DNA from: WVWN01 sp964563535
GTDB lineage: Bacteria; RBG-13-66-14; B26-G2; WVWN01
Reading direction: 5' to 3'
Assembly (NCBI GenBank): GCA_964563535.1
Contig: CAZLXP010000126.1
Location: 1-6,441 of the forward strand
Length of the DNA: 6,441 nucleotides
The position numbers and the translations under genes are program-made. Below are positions 6,320 to 6,441 of the stretch, piece by piece. A model generated the notes under the pieces. That model saw only the letters and a list, made by a program, of their open reading frames with translations, was not told where the DNA came from and ran no database searches. Positions within the stretch are counted from its first letter, which is position 1; each line of letters starts with the position of its first letter.

Positions 6320-6441
6320 AATCCGGCTTGGAAATATATTATAGAGCGAGCTGCGAAGTTACAAATACTCGGGTGATGGAAATATGAAAAGAAAAATGAA
6401 GGCCAGTAATTATTAAAACCACCGCAAGTGGGGGTAGCCGG
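6320..6441. other. AT-rich intergenic tail, no supported gene
   Basis: These 122 nt after gatA are clearly richer in A/T than the rest of the window until about 6418. They contain -10-like hexamers (TATATT 6335-6340 and TATTAT 6337-6342) but no convincing -35 partner. A weak pair is TTACAA (6359-6364) with TATGAA (6383-6388). A 4-bp hairpin CCAC/GTGG closes a CGCAA loop near the right edge, without a T-run. The region probably carries the promoter or leader of a gene beyond the window. No gatB start is seen. Confidence 0.45.

Noticed and set aside
6307..6327. Inverted repeat GCCGG/CCGGC spanning the gatA stop codon as a terminator
   Set aside because: Five base pairs with an 11-nt loop and no following T-run; common by chance in GC-rich sequence.
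6384..6416. Ten-codon ORF beginning ATG in the AT-rich tail (MKRKMKASNY)
   Set aside because: Too short, with no good ribosome binding site and no family resemblance. A Lys/Asn-rich short frame is expected by chance in A-rich DNA.
6414..6441. Hairpin with AAAACC before it and a GCAA-like loop, somewhat like part of a cyclic-di-GMP (GEMM) riboswitch
   Set aside because: The stem is only 4 bp, the conserved downstream half and upstream purine-rich arm are not seen, and the window ends. Not enough to support a riboswitch.

Overview
The window is a protein-dense stretch of GC-rich bacterial DNA, with all recognised genes on the + strand. It probably comes from an uncultured Gram-negative-type bacterium. 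The evidence is an MglA-type small GTPase, a DUF4388/PATAN-like protein, a lipoprotein signal with a clear lipobox, and a GatCA amidotransferase. The genus cannot be told from this sequence. Codon use is strongly G/C at third positions, yet Leu-TTA and Ile-ATA codons are still used fairly often, which does not point to one familiar clade. Nothing here looks like a phage, insertion sequence, CRISPR array or defence island.

Layout: (1) 2-244 is the 3' end of an mglA-like polarity GTPase gene. (2) 245-321 is a short gap with a terminator-like hairpin and T-run. (3) 322-1386 encodes a 354-residue protein with an N-terminal DUF4388 (PatA-N-like) domain, a winged-helix-like middle and an unassigned acidic and helical C-terminal part. 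(4) 1387-1454 holds a compact terminator followed by an A/T inverted repeat. (5) 1455-3473 is a UvrD/PcrA/Rep superfamily helicase gene with a TTG start. (6) 3449-3763 is gatC, overlapping the helicase gene. (7) 3760-4875 is a Kelch-type beta-propeller lipoprotein, overlapping gatC by ATGA. (8) 4889-6319 is gatA. (9) 6320-6441 is an AT-rich tail with no supported gene.

There are two functional groups. The first pairs an MglA-like GTPase with a DUF4388 protein, which suggests a cell-polarity, motility or surface-behaviour module continuing to the left (an MglB/Roadblock partner would be expected off-window). The second is a tightly packed run, uvrD-gatC-kelch-gatA, whose overlaps imply co-transcription. 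GatC and GatA belong to the GatCAB enzyme that converts Glu-tRNA(Gln) and/or Asp-tRNA(Asn) to the amidated forms. gatB is not seen in the window.

The points most worth checking are a Val in place of the conserved Gly just before the catalytic serine of GatA, the Kelch lipoprotein wedged between gatC and gatA, and the unassigned C-terminal half of the DUF4388 protein beside mglA. I did not find a convincing wholly new multi-gene system.
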